From a candidate division WOR-3 bacterium (lineage in GTDB: Bacteria; Hydrothermota; Tepidihabitantia; Tepidihabitantales; Tepidihabitantaceae): a stretch of 64,000 nt of DNA. The notes beneath the pieces are model-generated. The model saw only the letters and a program-made list of their open reading frames with translations, had not been told where the DNA came from and ran no database searches. The DNA lies in the NCBI GenBank assembly GCA_039801085.1, contig JBDRTY010000001.1, forward strand, positions 1 through 64,000, given 5' to 3'. The position numbers and the translations under genes are program-made. Positions 43,710 through 54,067 of the stretch are shown here, piece after piece; position 1 is the stretch's first letter, and each line of letters opens with the position of its first letter.

Positions 43710-45125
43710 TTGATATTCAAGAATAACAGGCTGAAACCCGAGGCGGTTGACAGGCTGTTAGAGATTGTTTCTTCCGATCGGCTGATCACCGAGACTGAGC
43801 TGCTGATGGATTACAGTCACGATGAAAGTCCGTACCCTCCATGTGTCCCCGTTGCGGTGGTCAAGCCGGTAAGCGTCGAGGAGGTTGCCAGGATTGTTCA
43901 ATTTGCCCGCGGCGAGAGGATACCGTTGACACCGCGCGGGCTCGGCACCGGTCTGGCAGGCGGTTCGGTGCCGGTTCACGGCGGGCTGGTGGTCAGTATG
44001 GAGTTGATGAACCGGATTCTGGAGATTGATACTGAAAATCTCATGGTCCGGACCGAACCAGGAGTTGTTACCGCGAGGTTACAGGAGGCATGCGCTGCTC
44101 ACGGTCTCTATTATCCCGTTGACCCGGCTTCGCTTGACGACTGTTCAATCGGCGGTAATGTGGCGACAAATGCCGGTGGCGCCCGGGCGTTCAAGTATGG
44201 TGTTACCGGTGACTATGTTACCGGAGTTCAGGCGGTACTTGCCGATGGTTCGGTGATCAATTATGGCGGCAAGCTGCGCAAGAATGCCACCGGCTATGAT
44301 TTGAACCGGTTGCTGGTTGGTTCGGAAGGAACTCTAGGAATTGTGACTGAGATTACCTTCCGGCTTGTGCCCAAGCCGGCTTATCAGGTGGATCTGCTCG
44401 TCCCCTGTCGGACTATGACACAGGCGGTGGAGCTGGTAATCCGGCTGGTGCAGGAACGGCGGGTGATGCCCGCAGTAGTGGAGTTTTTTGATAAGAAGGG
44501 AACTGATGCCAGCATCAGGGTGCTGGAAGAAAATCTGCCATTTCCTGATGCGCCAGTTCAGGTGCTGATTGAACTGGAGGGGAATGACCGGGAGGTGGTA
44601 AGTGAAGATGCGTTGAGGCTGGGGGAGATGGCGATGGCGCTGGGCACGGACGAACCGCTGGTTGCCGAGGATGCATCAAGCCAGGGACGGCTGTGGAAGA
44701 CACGCCGTTCGCTGGCAAAGACATTGAAACAGTTTTACCCGGAGGTGATTGCTGAGGATATTGTTGTTCCGGTCAGCCGGCTGGCAGAGACGGTTGAGTT
44801 TATCTGTCAGCTGGAATCCCGGTTTGGACTGGTGATTGTGCCTTTCGGGCATATCGGTGACGGTAATATCCATACTGACTTCTGCCGGAATGAGTCTGAC
44901 CGGGCGGGCTGGCAGGAGCGGGTGAACCGGGCAGTTGATGAACTGATTGATTTTGTGGTCCGGGCTGGCGGTCAGATAACCGCCGAGCACGGAATCGGTG
45001 CCCTGAAAAAGAGATTGATGAAGAAGGGACTGGGGGAGGCAGAGCTCAGGCTGATGCGTCACCTGAAGCAGACACTGGATCCGGATAATATCCTGAATCC
45101 GGGCAAGGTACTGCCTGATGATTAG
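43710..45125 (+). CDS. FAD-binding oxidase of the GlcD / D-lactate dehydrogenase type
   Basis: A 471-residue flavoprotein. The FAD-binding type 4 domain has RIPLTPRGLGTGLAGGSVP and DDCSIGGNVATNAGGARAF. The C-terminal domain has FGHIGDGNIHTD and ITAEHGIG. The family oxidises 2-hydroxyacids such as glycolate or D-lactate; the substrate here is open. The start is a TTG at 43710 without a clear ribosome-binding site, 16 bases after trxA. It could pass electrons to an ETF such as the one including EtfB (34710). Its stop codon directly abuts the stop of the convergent peptidase gene. Confidence 0.88.
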   Translation: MIFKNNRLKPEAVDRLLEIVSSDRLITETELLMDYSHDESPYPPCVPVAVVKPVSVEEVARIVQFARGERIPLTPRGLGTGLAGGSVPVHGGLVVSMELMNRILEIDTENLMVRTEPGVVTARLQEACAAHGLYYPVDPASLDDCSIGGNVATNAGGARAFKYGVTGDYVTGVQAVLADGSVINYGGKLRKNATGYDLNRLLVGSEGTLGIVTEITFRLVPKPAYQVDLLVPCRTMTQAVELVIRLVQERRVMPAVVEFFDKKGTDASIRVLEENLPFPDAPVQVLIELEGNDREVVSEDALRLGEMAMALGTDEPLVAEDASSQGRLWKTRRSLAKTLKQFYPEVIAEDIVVPVSRLAETVEFICQLESRFGLVIVPFGHIGDGNIHTDFCRNESDRAGWQERVNRAVDELIDFVVRAGGQITAEHGIGALKKRLMKKGLGEAELRLMRHLKQTLDPDNILNPGKVLPDD

Positions 45126-47264
45126 TTAATGCAGGCGGACTTTGGCAATCCTGCCGGTTTTCCTGAAGTTTTTTCCCTGAACGACCACGATGTAGACACC
45201 ATCGGCAACTTCCCGGTTCTGCTCGTTGGTGCCGCTCCACTGAATTTCCCGGTTTTGAACCCGGGAGAATTTCTTTACCAGAGTGCCGGAAAGGGTGTAG
45301 ATGAAGACATCCGGTATCTCCTCCGGCGGAAAATCGAGGATTAACCGGCAGGGTCCGGTAAAGGGTGCCGGCAGGGTATAGGGTTCTGCCCAGCTGGTGA
45401 TTCTGACGGAATAGTACTGGCTGACACGGGAGCGGTTGCCGAATGAGTCAATCGCAATCACTAGAAAGTAATAGCCTGAGGTGTCGCGGGCGAGGTTAAA
45501 AAGATAGGCGGTAGTATCACTGGTGGTCAATGCCCGGCGCAGGCGGGCAAACCGCTCAATTCTGATGTCATCGATAAAGACGCCGAGCCGGTTGATTTCG
45601 GCGTCAGTCTGATATCGGAATCTCAGATAGAGTTGCGGAGTGGCGGGCAGAAGATAGCGGAATTCCTGCCATTTTTCGCCATCACCATAGATTGAGTCCA
45701 GCGGCTGCCAGGTGGTTCTGTCGCTAGACCATTCAACATAGCAGACATCCCGGCGGATATTGCCGGTTGAATCTTCGGTCTCCTGAGTGGAGTAGAATCC
45801 ATAAAATGAGAGCAGTCCTCCCTGCGGCAGATGGAGCGGGTCTTTCAGTTCCAGTCGGCAGTTCAGATTGCTGGCTGATCCCGAGAAGAACGCCCGGGCT
45901 GGGGATCGGAAGTAGCGGGTGGACAGACTCCAGCCGTCACTTTCCCAGTTGTTCAGGCTGTCTCCATGGTCAAGGAGTATGATTTCCGGTTCGGTTACCT
46001 GATACAGTTCGTAAGTTAGCGATGCCAGATCCCAGCTTTTCCGCCACCAGAGCCGGATGTCCCCTCGTCCACCAGTTCGGTGCCGGGTGATTTCCGGAGC
46101 CTCAGGTTTCACATCATCACAGCCGAAGTAGCTGTTGAGAAATTTCAGCCACGGTATGGAATCGGCAAAGGTCAGCCGGCGGTATTCGCTGATTTTGGTT
46201 TTAAAATCAAGATAGCCGAAAGGAAACCAGACGGCAGCGCCTTTAGCATTGCCCAAGCTGCCGCCAGTGGCGTTGGCGACAACCAGCGGATTGAGCGTTG
46301 AACGCAGGTATTTCAGACCAGTACCGGGTGCCAGTTCCCAGAAGTGAATAAAGTCAATCTGCTCGTCCCGGACAGAAGGAGGACGGACCGCATCGGTGGG
46401 GAAAGTCTGAACACCGGTTCGTGCCAGCCGGTAGCCGGTTGCCTGCGGATTCAGGCTGTCCTGCAGGGCCGGACCCAGAATTTTCAATACCCGTTCGAAC
46501 TGGCGCAGGTCAAGAGCGGAAAGGCAGACATTCTCCCCCGGGAAAGAGCTGATATAGTCGGTACAGAATTCCGGGAGAAATTCCTCCGGTGTTGAGTTCG
46601 GTCGTGCGGTCAGACGCCCGAGGAAAAGATCATAGGGGAAACCATCCCACTCAACCACCGCCTCGGATGCCAGGAGGTAATCGGCAAAGGGCATCAGTTC
46701 AGCTGCGATTTCAACTGAACCCATGAGACAGGCGTCAAATCCGATGATGGTGAGTTTCCGCCCAAGCTGTTCAACGCCGTTTTTAATTGCCTTCCGGAGT
46801 TCCCCTCCGGCAACACCCATCATGTGGCCATGGGATTCGTCAATGAATACCGCCCTCTGCGGTCCATAGCCGGCACGCCAGCCATTACCATGGTCCCAGA
46901 GGATCAGCAGGTAGTTTGAAGCCGGATAGCGGGTGCCTAGGAATTCGATGAAATCTGCCAGCACGGCGGTGTCTGCCATGTCAACTTCCCCCAAGTCCGC
47001 AAGCAGGTCCAGCACCGATTTCCGCACATAATAACGACGGCAACCCGGATTGGTGTCCCGGGCGGCGTTGTCAACCTGAACGATGATGTTGACTTCGCTG
47101 GTCGAACCGATTGTAAGCATTTCCCGGAGATCTTCATATGCCTGTTCGCTCATGCCGTTGTCGGCACACATGTAGATACCCACGGTCCACTGGGCACCGT
47201 AGACAGGACACAGAAGTAAAAGCAGGGGGATGGTTAGCCATCCCCCTGCTTGTCGGATCGCCAT
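45126..47264 (-). CDS. Clostripain (C11) family cysteine peptidase with sorting domain
   Basis: A 712-residue exported protein. The signal peptide ends near VYGA (residue 24). The C11 domain follows: TVGIYMCADNGMSEQ, catalytic His125 in WDHGNGW and catalytic Cys179 in GFDACLMGS. After about residue 400 come beta-sandwich regions, and the last 75 residues form a FlgD/T9SS-like sorting domain (VFIYTLSGTLVKKF, then ADGVYIVVV, ending RIAKVRLH). A surface peptidase that cuts after basic residues and may self-process is likely. It lies 17 bases after the PorV-like gene, which suggests that PorV handles it during export. Confidence 0.88.
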   Translation of the reverse strand: MAIRQAGGWLTIPLLLLLCPVYGAQWTVGIYMCADNGMSEQAYEDLREMLTIGSTSEVNIIVQVDNAARDTNPGCRRYYVRKSVLDLLADLGEVDMADTAVLADFIEFLGTRYPASNYLLILWDHGNGWRAGYGPQRAVFIDESHGHMMGVAGGELRKAIKNGVEQLGRKLTIIGFDACLMGSVEIAAELMPFADYLLASEAVVEWDGFPYDLFLGRLTARPNSTPEEFLPEFCTDYISSFPGENVCLSALDLRQFERVLKILGPALQDSLNPQATGYRLARTGVQTFPTDAVRPPSVRDEQIDFIHFWELAPGTGLKYLRSTLNPLVVANATGGSLGNAKGAAVWFPFGYLDFKTKISEYRRLTFADSIPWLKFLNSYFGCDDVKPEAPEITRHRTGGRGDIRLWWRKSWDLASLTYELYQVTEPEIILLDHGDSLNNWESDGWSLSTRYFRSPARAFFSGSASNLNCRLELKDPLHLPQGGLLSFYGFYSTQETEDSTGNIRRDVCYVEWSSDRTTWQPLDSIYGDGEKWQEFRYLLPATPQLYLRFRYQTDAEINRLGVFIDDIRIERFARLRRALTTSDTTAYLFNLARDTSGYYFLVIAIDSFGNRSRVSQYYSVRITSWAEPYTLPAPFTGPCRLILDFPPEEIPDVFIYTLSGTLVKKFSRVQNREIQWSGTNEQNREVADGVYIVVVQGKNFRKTGRIAKVRLH

Positions 47265-47280
47265 TGCGGCGAATACGTTT

Positions 47281-48333
47281 TTAGAACCCGACCGTCAGCA
47301 TAAGCCGGTGTGCCGGCTTGATGTACTGATAATACCGGAAGGAGTAGTCAAGACCAAGCTCCAGTCCTTCCGCCGGTTTACCCCTGATGCCGACGCCGGC
47401 ACACAGACCGGTGAGCATTCCCAGTTTCTGCTGATAGTTCTGGTCAACATTCAGAATATACCCGCCGCGCAGGAAGAGCATTTCTGACAGTCCGTATTCG
47501 AGACCGAAGTTAACCGTTTCGTTGATATCGGATGGATGAACGATATCAATTGCCGCTGTCAGCCGGTGCGGGCAGGTCTGAACGAGATCCATTGCCACAC
47601 CGAACCGGAAAGCAGTGGGGAGAGGAGCGGGTGTAGTTTTGTAGGAGCCCTGAAGCTGGCTCGGTCCCGAATCAGGCCAGTAGAAGTTATAATCGAGATG
47701 CGGACCGGAAAATGCCAGCTGAGTGCCGAAGTTGGTTACTGCAGCACCGAGTCGGAGCGATTTGAAGCCGGTGTTGTAGAACAGTCCGAGGTCGAGGCCG
47801 ATTGCCGATGCACCCATATCCCAGATGGTCTGCTGGACACCCTTGACCGTGAGACCGAATGAGAGCTTGTCAGTGATAATGCGGGCGTAGCTGATTCCAA
47901 AGGCGATGTCGTTGGCGCCGATCGTAAGCCCGGTGCCTTCGTCTTCCCGGACCGGTGTCTTCGGATCATCAACAGTCGTCTGTTCAATTTCCCCCATCGT
48001 CAGAGCGTTCGCCCAAATGCCGACAGTGCCGAAGTTGGTTACTGGCAGGATAACCGTAAGGTAGTCATGGTTGAGGTCGGCAAACCAGTTTGCGTGATTT
48101 ACCTGTGCCTGGCGCTTGATGTGTGCCAGACCGGCGGGGTTGAACCAGGTGGCGGAAGCATCATCCGCAAGTGCGGTAAAGGCATCGCCCATCCCGGAAG
48201 CCCGGCCGACACTGATTTTCAGAAAGTTAGCGCCGGTGGTTGCCACCTTGCTGAATGCAGCCTGGGCAACGGAAAAGGCGCCAACCGACACAAACAGCAG
48301 GCTGATAACGCCGATTTTTAATCCTTTTTTCAT
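47281..48333 (-). CDS. PorV/PorQ family outer-membrane protein
   Basis: A 350-residue protein with a signal peptide (cleavage near AQAA, residue 26). It continues with FLKISVGRASGMGDAFTALADD and WFNPAGLAHI, the conserved N-terminal signature of PorV/PorQ and related FadL-like barrels. The remainder alternates as expected for beta-strands and ends in a barrel-type MLTVGF. In type IX secretion PorV shuttles sorting-domain cargo to the attachment complex. Here it sits between two sorting-domain genes, which fits. GGAGG lies 6 bases before the ATG. Confidence 0.85.
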   Translation of the reverse strand: MKKGLKIGVISLLFVSVGAFSVAQAAFSKVATTGANFLKISVGRASGMGDAFTALADDASATWFNPAGLAHIKRQAQVNHANWFADLNHDYLTVILPVTNFGTVGIWANALTMGEIEQTTVDDPKTPVREDEGTGLTIGANDIAFGISYARIITDKLSFGLTVKGVQQTIWDMGASAIGLDLGLFYNTGFKSLRLGAAVTNFGTQLAFSGPHLDYNFYWPDSGPSQLQGSYKTTPAPLPTAFRFGVAMDLVQTCPHRLTAAIDIVHPSDINETVNFGLEYGLSEMLFLRGGYILNVDQNYQQKLGMLTGLCAGVGIRGKPAEGLELGLDYSFRYYQYIKPAHRLMLTVGF

Positions 48334-48345
48334 CTCTGCCTCCCT

Positions 48346-51228
48346 TTAATGGATGAACATGAACTTGCCGGTATATTCTCCAGCAGGGGACTCAACATGG
48401 AAGATGTAGACACCAGAGGCAATCAACTGTCCATAGTCATTGACCAGATCCCAGGTGGCGGTGCCACCTTCATCCAGCGGCTGTTTATTTGTATCACGGT
48501 GTTCAATCACCTTTACCAAGTCACCGGAGGTGGTATAGATTCTGATCGTGCAACGGTTGGGCAGATGGGTAAACTTGATCACCCGCTGGTCAGATGTTTT
48601 CTCCCAGCCGTTAAATACGATATAGGGATTGGGGACCACTTTGACCTGCAGTTTGCGTTTGGTGGTTGTGTCAGCGTAACCGGTGGTAGAGACCAGACGC
48701 AGAATGTTGTAGAAAGCAGCCGAACCTTCAGTCCGATGGCCGGTCAGGAGCCAGACATCACCATCCTGAATTGAGTTCATGAGACTGCGTAGGCTGTCGC
48801 CCGAGGGTTTCAGTCCGAGGTAACCGCCGCCGATGTAGATGTTGGCGATCGTGCCTTTCAGAGTGTCGGTTGGAGAACGGAACAGCCGGTCAACAAAGCA
48901 CCAGCCATTGGCGTTCTGAGGTCCGGTACCGGCGGTAGTGAATTTAGAGAAGGGAACTTCAATGTTGCCGTTGGTAATGTCATAGACTTGGGCAGTGAGA
49001 TAGCCGTCACGGTTCTTCCATTCAATCCGATAATCGGAACCTCTGAATGCCCAGTATGCCTGCGCCGGTGCACTGCCGACCTTCAGTGATTCCGCCGGAT
49101 AGCTGCCACTGAGTACACTCACCGCATCAAAAGGTGTGGCCGGGATTTTCATGTTCATAACCATTTTCAGTCCGATACCGTTGATTACCGGCAGGTTGAT
49201 TATCATCTTCTTTGCCGGCGAGGCAATTTCATAGACGAAGGATGTGGTGTCAACCACGAGCGAATCATTAAGGCTGGTATTGACCACATAGTAGGAGTAT
49301 TTGGGTTTTGATGTGGAACCGGACCATTGAGGACCGAGGAACCGGATTTCGTAGACATCGCTGTTAACCAAGAACGGAACCGCAACCGTAGTTGTGCAGG
49401 ACAGCGCGCTGTTTAATGTGTCGCCAGCCACCTTGACAATTCGGGCTTCGGGGAAGACATAGTTAGGGGCATCCCAGCGGGGGACCGTGGAGAAGTTGGA
49501 GACAATTCCGGAACGGAGGATCAGCGTATCCCAGGCGACCGGTTGACCCTGAGCATTGGTGTCGGTGGTAACATAGTTCCAGTCGTAGGCGGTAACACAG
49601 TAGTAGTAGGTGAAGCCGTTGATCACATTCTTATCCAAGAGTGTGTAATAGATGCCACTGTCGGTCGCCTTGATCCAGAGACTGTCGGGAAGCGTGGAGT
49701 CACCGCCTGGAGGATAAGTGAAAGTGATGGAATCAGCCAAGTCACACTGTCCGATAATTTGCCAGTTTGCACCATCGCGCGATTTGTAGATGATGTAGCC
49801 CTGAAAGTCGTAACCGCGATACATCGGGTCATAACCCGGCTCACCAGGACGGCTTGCCACCTTTTCCCAGTAGCGATCCGGAGTTCTTTCCGGCAGATCA
49901 TCCCAGACGATCCGCACCTGTTTGTCCCCCGGAACCAGAATGATATTGGGGGCAACCGGAGGTCCGGGCAGGAGCCATCCCTGGTCAAAGATGAACTGGG
50001 CGGAGTTTGCTACCTTGGCAAGGTGAACCAGTGAGTCCTTGGGTCGGTCTGCCCATGGCTGGTTCGGTCCGCCAAATGGAGCACCGATTGCAGCAACAAC
50101 GAGCCTTTCAACCTGTCCGGGGGCAAGGTCGAATGGACCGGAGCACATGATGAAGCGCTTGTCTGCCGGCGAGACATCAACTGAATCGTATGCGGAGTAG
50201 ACGCCAGTGCGATAGTCGTAGCCCGCCATGGTCAGATACTGGGCAGGGTCGGTGACCGGGTCGATGTCAATCGTGAATTTCTTGAATGCGGTCATACCCA
50301 GCGGTACTTTAATTGTGTCTCCTGTCGAAGTGATTGAGTCGCGTTTGGGGCTGTCGAGGAACTTGTAGGCAAAGACACCAGGTGTGCCCGTTTCCCAAGT
50401 TGTGCCCGGACTTTCGTTATTATCATAGTCACCAGCATAGCCGACATTGCGCACCCAGCCAGCGCCCGGGATGGAGTCGTAGAGAATAAAGCCCACCATG
50501 TCGTCAGTGGCGTTGCCGATGTCCGGATCCATGACCGCACCGATGAAGCACCGTTTGAGCGTGTCAGTCCCGGAATTGCGGACATTGTAGATTATGAAGA
50601 AGATGTCCTGATTGGAGGGGTAGTTCCAGGCATAGACCACCTGATAGACATCAATGTTTTGAGGTTTGCCCGGCGCGATGTGGTTCTCCGGAGCACCGTC
50701 CGAGTAGACGCACCACATGTCTTGGAGTGAGAATGCCTCATAAGGAATAAGCACGCTGTCCAGTTTAGAATCGCCGGTCTGCCAGCGATCACGGGGAGCT
50801 GGGGGCCAGTCGTTCGGATAGACGAAGATCCGGTCTTCAGCAGCACCAGCTCCTTCAGGAGCATGGGCAACTGTGGTGGGCGTCATTTCCGTTCCACCGG
50901 AATTGGGGTTGTAGCCGAACGAGACGAGAGTGTCAATTTTTTCATCCGCGCGGGGTTTTAATGAGCCAAACCACATACCCGCACCAAAGATGTAGCAGTT
51001 GTGGAGCGGCTGGGGCCAAGAACCGCCCGCCTGACCGGTGCCGACCGTAACATCAATTCCGTAGCGGCCGTCGTTGTAGAACGGACACTTCCAGCGGTTG
51101 ATGTTCAGCCATTTCATATCATAAATCCGCTTACCCGATTTCACCGGGGTGGCGGATCTGGCAAGCACCGGTGTAAGAAGCGCCAGCAACAACAGGCTGG
51201 CGATGGTTAAATTAAGCAATTTCTTCAC
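48346..51228 (-). CDS. Large secreted sorting-domain protein, unrecognised family
   Basis: A 960-residue protein with a GTG start at 51228 that has GGAGG five bases upstream; the earlier in-frame ATG at 51261 would overlap the previous gene. A signal peptide ends near VLARS. The mature start has YDMKWLNINRWKCPFYNDGR (residues about 37-56), then GIDVTVG and GGSWPQPLHNCYIFGAG, which recur almost unchanged in 55417-56802. The middle holds fibronectin-like parts (VRIVWDDLPE, YYYCVTAYDWNYV). The end is a sorting domain (VVPNPYIVFNGW, IRIYTTSGDLVKV, ASGVYIFHVE, GKFMFIH). Function unknown; a surface or outer structure is likely. Confidence 0.7.
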   Translation of the reverse strand: MKKLLNLTIASLLLLALLTPVLARSATPVKSGKRIYDMKWLNINRWKCPFYNDGRYGIDVTVGTGQAGGSWPQPLHNCYIFGAGMWFGSLKPRADEKIDTLVSFGYNPNSGGTEMTPTTVAHAPEGAGAAEDRIFVYPNDWPPAPRDRWQTGDSKLDSVLIPYEAFSLQDMWCVYSDGAPENHIAPGKPQNIDVYQVVYAWNYPSNQDIFFIIYNVRNSGTDTLKRCFIGAVMDPDIGNATDDMVGFILYDSIPGAGWVRNVGYAGDYDNNESPGTTWETGTPGVFAYKFLDSPKRDSITSTGDTIKVPLGMTAFKKFTIDIDPVTDPAQYLTMAGYDYRTGVYSAYDSVDVSPADKRFIMCSGPFDLAPGQVERLVVAAIGAPFGGPNQPWADRPKDSLVHLAKVANSAQFIFDQGWLLPGPPVAPNIILVPGDKQVRIVWDDLPERTPDRYWEKVASRPGEPGYDPMYRGYDFQGYIIYKSRDGANWQIIGQCDLADSITFTYPPGGDSTLPDSLWIKATDSGIYYTLLDKNVINGFTYYYCVTAYDWNYVTTDTNAQGQPVAWDTLILRSGIVSNFSTVPRWDAPNYVFPEARIVKVAGDTLNSALSCTTTVAVPFLVNSDVYEIRFLGPQWSGSTSKPKYSYYVVNTSLNDSLVVDTTSFVYEIASPAKKMIINLPVINGIGLKMVMNMKIPATPFDAVSVLSGSYPAESLKVGSAPAQAYWAFRGSDYRIEWKNRDGYLTAQVYDITNGNIEVPFSKFTTAGTGPQNANGWCFVDRLFRSPTDTLKGTIANIYIGGGYLGLKPSGDSLRSLMNSIQDGDVWLLTGHRTEGSAAFYNILRLVSTTGYADTTTKRKLQVKVVPNPYIVFNGWEKTSDQRVIKFTHLPNRCTIRIYTTSGDLVKVIEHRDTNKQPLDEGGTATWDLVNDYGQLIASGVYIFHVESPAGEYTGKFMFIH

Positions 51229-51238
51229 CTTTCCTCCC

Positions 51239-54067
51239 TTAGAACGACAGGCTGACACCAAAGCGAATCTTGCGTGAGGAACCGAAATAGGTCGGTGCCT
51301 TCACATAATCCTCTCTTGCCCGCATGTAGGACTCATAGAGTTCCATCTGTGACAGGTAGCCGTCATGATTGAAATCCCGCGCCGGATGATAGTAAAGGTC
51401 CCCGAAGCGGATTCCGGGCGAAAATTCCTGCGGAGTAAAGATCCTGCCGTCGTAATCCGGCTTGCCGGTGGCAGAATAGACGCTGGTGACGACCCGGGTG
51501 TTGAGGAGGTTGGTGATATCACAGGAAAGTGCCAGATTGAGACCGCCCAGTTTTATATCCTTGCCGAAGCGCATATCAATAGTGAAACTTGACGGCATGC
51601 GTGCCGAGTTTTCCGGTCCGGTCCGGTTGCCGCGGATGTCGGTCGGGGTGTAGGGCAATCCGGAACCGTAGTTAGCCACCGCTGAGGTGTTGAAATCCCG
51701 CAGTGGGATGAAGATGAAGTCTGAAGGGAAGGAAAGTCCGATGCTGCCATGGAGTGAGTGGCGCTGGTCCTGATCAAGATAGTAATCGACCTGGAGCGGT
51801 TTTTCGCGCTGGTACTGGTCGGTCGCGGTAGAAGCGGTGCCCTTGGCAATCTGGAAGGTGTAGCCGAGCTGAGCGTTCCAGTAGTCGGAAAGTGCCTTAG
51901 TCATCGTTGCTTCAAATCCCTGGATCCGGGCGTATTCAACATTATAATACATCGTATAGGGCTGAGGCAGGGCGGAGACAACGCGGACACCGGAAAGGTC
52001 AAATACATCCTTATAGAAAGCGGTAAGGTCAAAGGCGAAAACATCTGTTAGCTGGGCATCAAAACCGATTTCGTAGGCGATTGTTTTTTCCGCACTCATG
52101 TTCGGATTGCCGACGATGATGTTGCCCCGGCCGCGGAGTTCAGCTGCCGGGCGCTCGGCATACTCGTAAAGGTTTGCAAATACCGGGTTCTTGAAGAAAT
52201 GACCGTAGGAGAAGCGGAATTTGATCCGTTCGGTAATCGGATAGGAAATACCGAGTCGGGGTGAAAGCCGAAACTTTGGCGGTACCGGCAGGAAGCTGTC
52301 GGATATCTCCGGCGTGGAACCGAGTGATTCGGGAAATGCACGGACCTTCGCCTTCGCATCCAGATAGTCAAACCGGACACCGGCGCGCACTACGAGGTCT
52401 TCGAAATCAGCCCGATCCTGAACATAGGCGGCTGCCACGAGCGGTTTGTAATTATAGGCATCCCAGAATGGATTGGCATCCCAAGGGAGCGAATTGTCAT
52501 ACATTGAAACTGAGTACTGGGTGATGTCGACACCGGTTTTTATTTCGTGGACCTTGGAGATCGTCCGGGTCAGGTCAAACTTGAAGAGGGCGTGATTTGT
52601 CGCCCGGTAATGCCAGACCCGGTTGTCGCCCTCGGTCACGAACAGTCCTGGTACACCGAGTGGATAATCAAGCAGGGCATAAGCCTGCATGAAGTTTTTC
52701 TTCTGTGCCTTGTGAGCATAAACTGTGTCGCCATTCGGCGCCAGCCAGTAAGAACGGTAGAGCTGAAGCACCGCTTCCTTCTTGCTCAATCCTTCCGGAT
52801 TGTTGAATACCCAGTCCTCTGCCCGGAAGAAATACCGGTCCCAGATGCCGGTTTTGCGCAGAAAACCCCAGAAACCGGTGGTATCAGCTGCTTCGGCGTC
52901 AAAGTTGCGCACCGTACGGATGAGCGAGGTCTGGAAGATGCCGAATTTTGCCTCGTAGACGGTGGTCGGGGAAAGCATATGGTTCAGAGTGATGTTGGAT
53001 TTGTAACTGCGCACCCGGTTGGCATACATCGCCTGCAGGTAATACTTGTAGGTATTGGACCAGGTCTGCCACTGATAATTGGAGTGATAGCCATCGATCG
53101 TCAATTTCATACCTTCCCGGGTGAGGAAAAATTCTTTCGGGAATTGCAGGGTGAGTTTGCCCTCGACCGCATATTCGCCCCTGGGGGCATTAACTTTGTA
53201 AAGGCAGTTTCGGTCGTCGTCAGTTTTGAAGTATTCAGTGGAAATGAAGTAGCGAAGCCGGTTCCAGAAGGTCGGACCGCCGATGGAGAATGTAACCCGG
53301 TTATAACCGAAGTTCAAATCGGGATTGGGAAAGACCTCGTCGGTCAGATAGCCGAGTTTACCCGAGGTTCTGGTACCGCCTTCCTTCGTAACCGCCTTGA
53401 TGATACCCGACATTGCCGAGCCGTATTCCGCATCAAAGCCGCCGGTGACTACAACTACTGAAGCCAGAGCATCACTTGTCGGTTTGGGACTGGACCAGAG
53501 GGTACCGACTACCGCATCCTGGGCAGCAACACCATCGACGAGATATGCGACATCATCGTATCTGCCACCACGGATGTGGGTCCAGCCGCGGCCTGCGGTC
53601 TGGGTTACACCCGCCTGCAGGCCGACCAGTTCGGAGAGCTGGACTACCGGGAGTCGCTTGAACTCTTCGTCTGTGATAACCCTTTCCACAGTAACCGTAC
53701 CCCGGTTCACCATCGGACGCTCTGCCTTTACTTCCACCGTTCCCACTTCAATCGCGGTAGGTGTCAGCTGGAAATCAATCACCGTCACCTGATCCTGCAC
53801 TACCAGTACATCAGTGACCGTCATTTCATTATAGGAGATATAGGAGGCACTCAGCTTATATCTGCCCGGGGGAACGTTGTTGATTTCATACTCTCCGTTA
53901 GCGTCGGTTGCGGCACCCAGTTCGGTTCCGACAACGATCACATTGGCACCGATTAATGGTTCTCGAGTCCGTTTATCAATAACTTTCCCCCTGATTCTGC
54001 CGACCACACCGGCAAAGGCGGCCGGAACGGTCAGCAGGAGGATCAGGAAAAGCGTCAATTTCTTCAT
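51239..54067 (-). CDS. TonB-dependent-receptor-like outer-membrane protein
   Basis: A 942-residue protein with a signal peptide (cleavage near AFAG). Residues 25-115 are a carboxypeptidase-regulatory-like domain (GKVIDKRTREPLIGANVIV, NGEYEINNVPPGRYKLS). Next comes a plug domain (QLSELVGLQAGV, IRGGRYDDVAYLVDGV, GFDAEYGSAMSGII), then about 600 residues of barrel ending in RFGVSLSF. A TonB box was not identified. The ligand is unknown. Its place between a lipoprotein gene and a large secreted protein resembles SusC/D-like arrangements, but no SusD family protein is present. Confidence 0.85.
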   Translation of the reverse strand: MKKLTLFLILLLTVPAAFAGVVGRIRGKVIDKRTREPLIGANVIVVGTELGAATDANGEYEINNVPPGRYKLSASYISYNEMTVTDVLVVQDQVTVIDFQLTPTAIEVGTVEVKAERPMVNRGTVTVERVITDEEFKRLPVVQLSELVGLQAGVTQTAGRGWTHIRGGRYDDVAYLVDGVAAQDAVVGTLWSSPKPTSDALASVVVVTGGFDAEYGSAMSGIIKAVTKEGGTRTSGKLGYLTDEVFPNPDLNFGYNRVTFSIGGPTFWNRLRYFISTEYFKTDDDRNCLYKVNAPRGEYAVEGKLTLQFPKEFFLTREGMKLTIDGYHSNYQWQTWSNTYKYYLQAMYANRVRSYKSNITLNHMLSPTTVYEAKFGIFQTSLIRTVRNFDAEAADTTGFWGFLRKTGIWDRYFFRAEDWVFNNPEGLSKKEAVLQLYRSYWLAPNGDTVYAHKAQKKNFMQAYALLDYPLGVPGLFVTEGDNRVWHYRATNHALFKFDLTRTISKVHEIKTGVDITQYSVSMYDNSLPWDANPFWDAYNYKPLVAAAYVQDRADFEDLVVRAGVRFDYLDAKAKVRAFPESLGSTPEISDSFLPVPPKFRLSPRLGISYPITERIKFRFSYGHFFKNPVFANLYEYAERPAAELRGRGNIIVGNPNMSAEKTIAYEIGFDAQLTDVFAFDLTAFYKDVFDLSGVRVVSALPQPYTMYYNVEYARIQGFEATMTKALSDYWNAQLGYTFQIAKGTASTATDQYQREKPLQVDYYLDQDQRHSLHGSIGLSFPSDFIFIPLRDFNTSAVANYGSGLPYTPTDIRGNRTGPENSARMPSSFTIDMRFGKDIKLGGLNLALSCDITNLLNTRVVTSVYSATGKPDYDGRIFTPQEFSPGIRFGDLYYHPARDFNHDGYLSQMELYESYMRAREDYVKAPTYFGSSRKIRFGVSLSF

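Noticed and set aside
52547-53461. A 304-codon open frame on the + strand
   Set aside because: It lies wholly antisense to the TonB-receptor-like gene, which has a full domain structure and a good ribosome-binding site. The frame has no recognisable motif.
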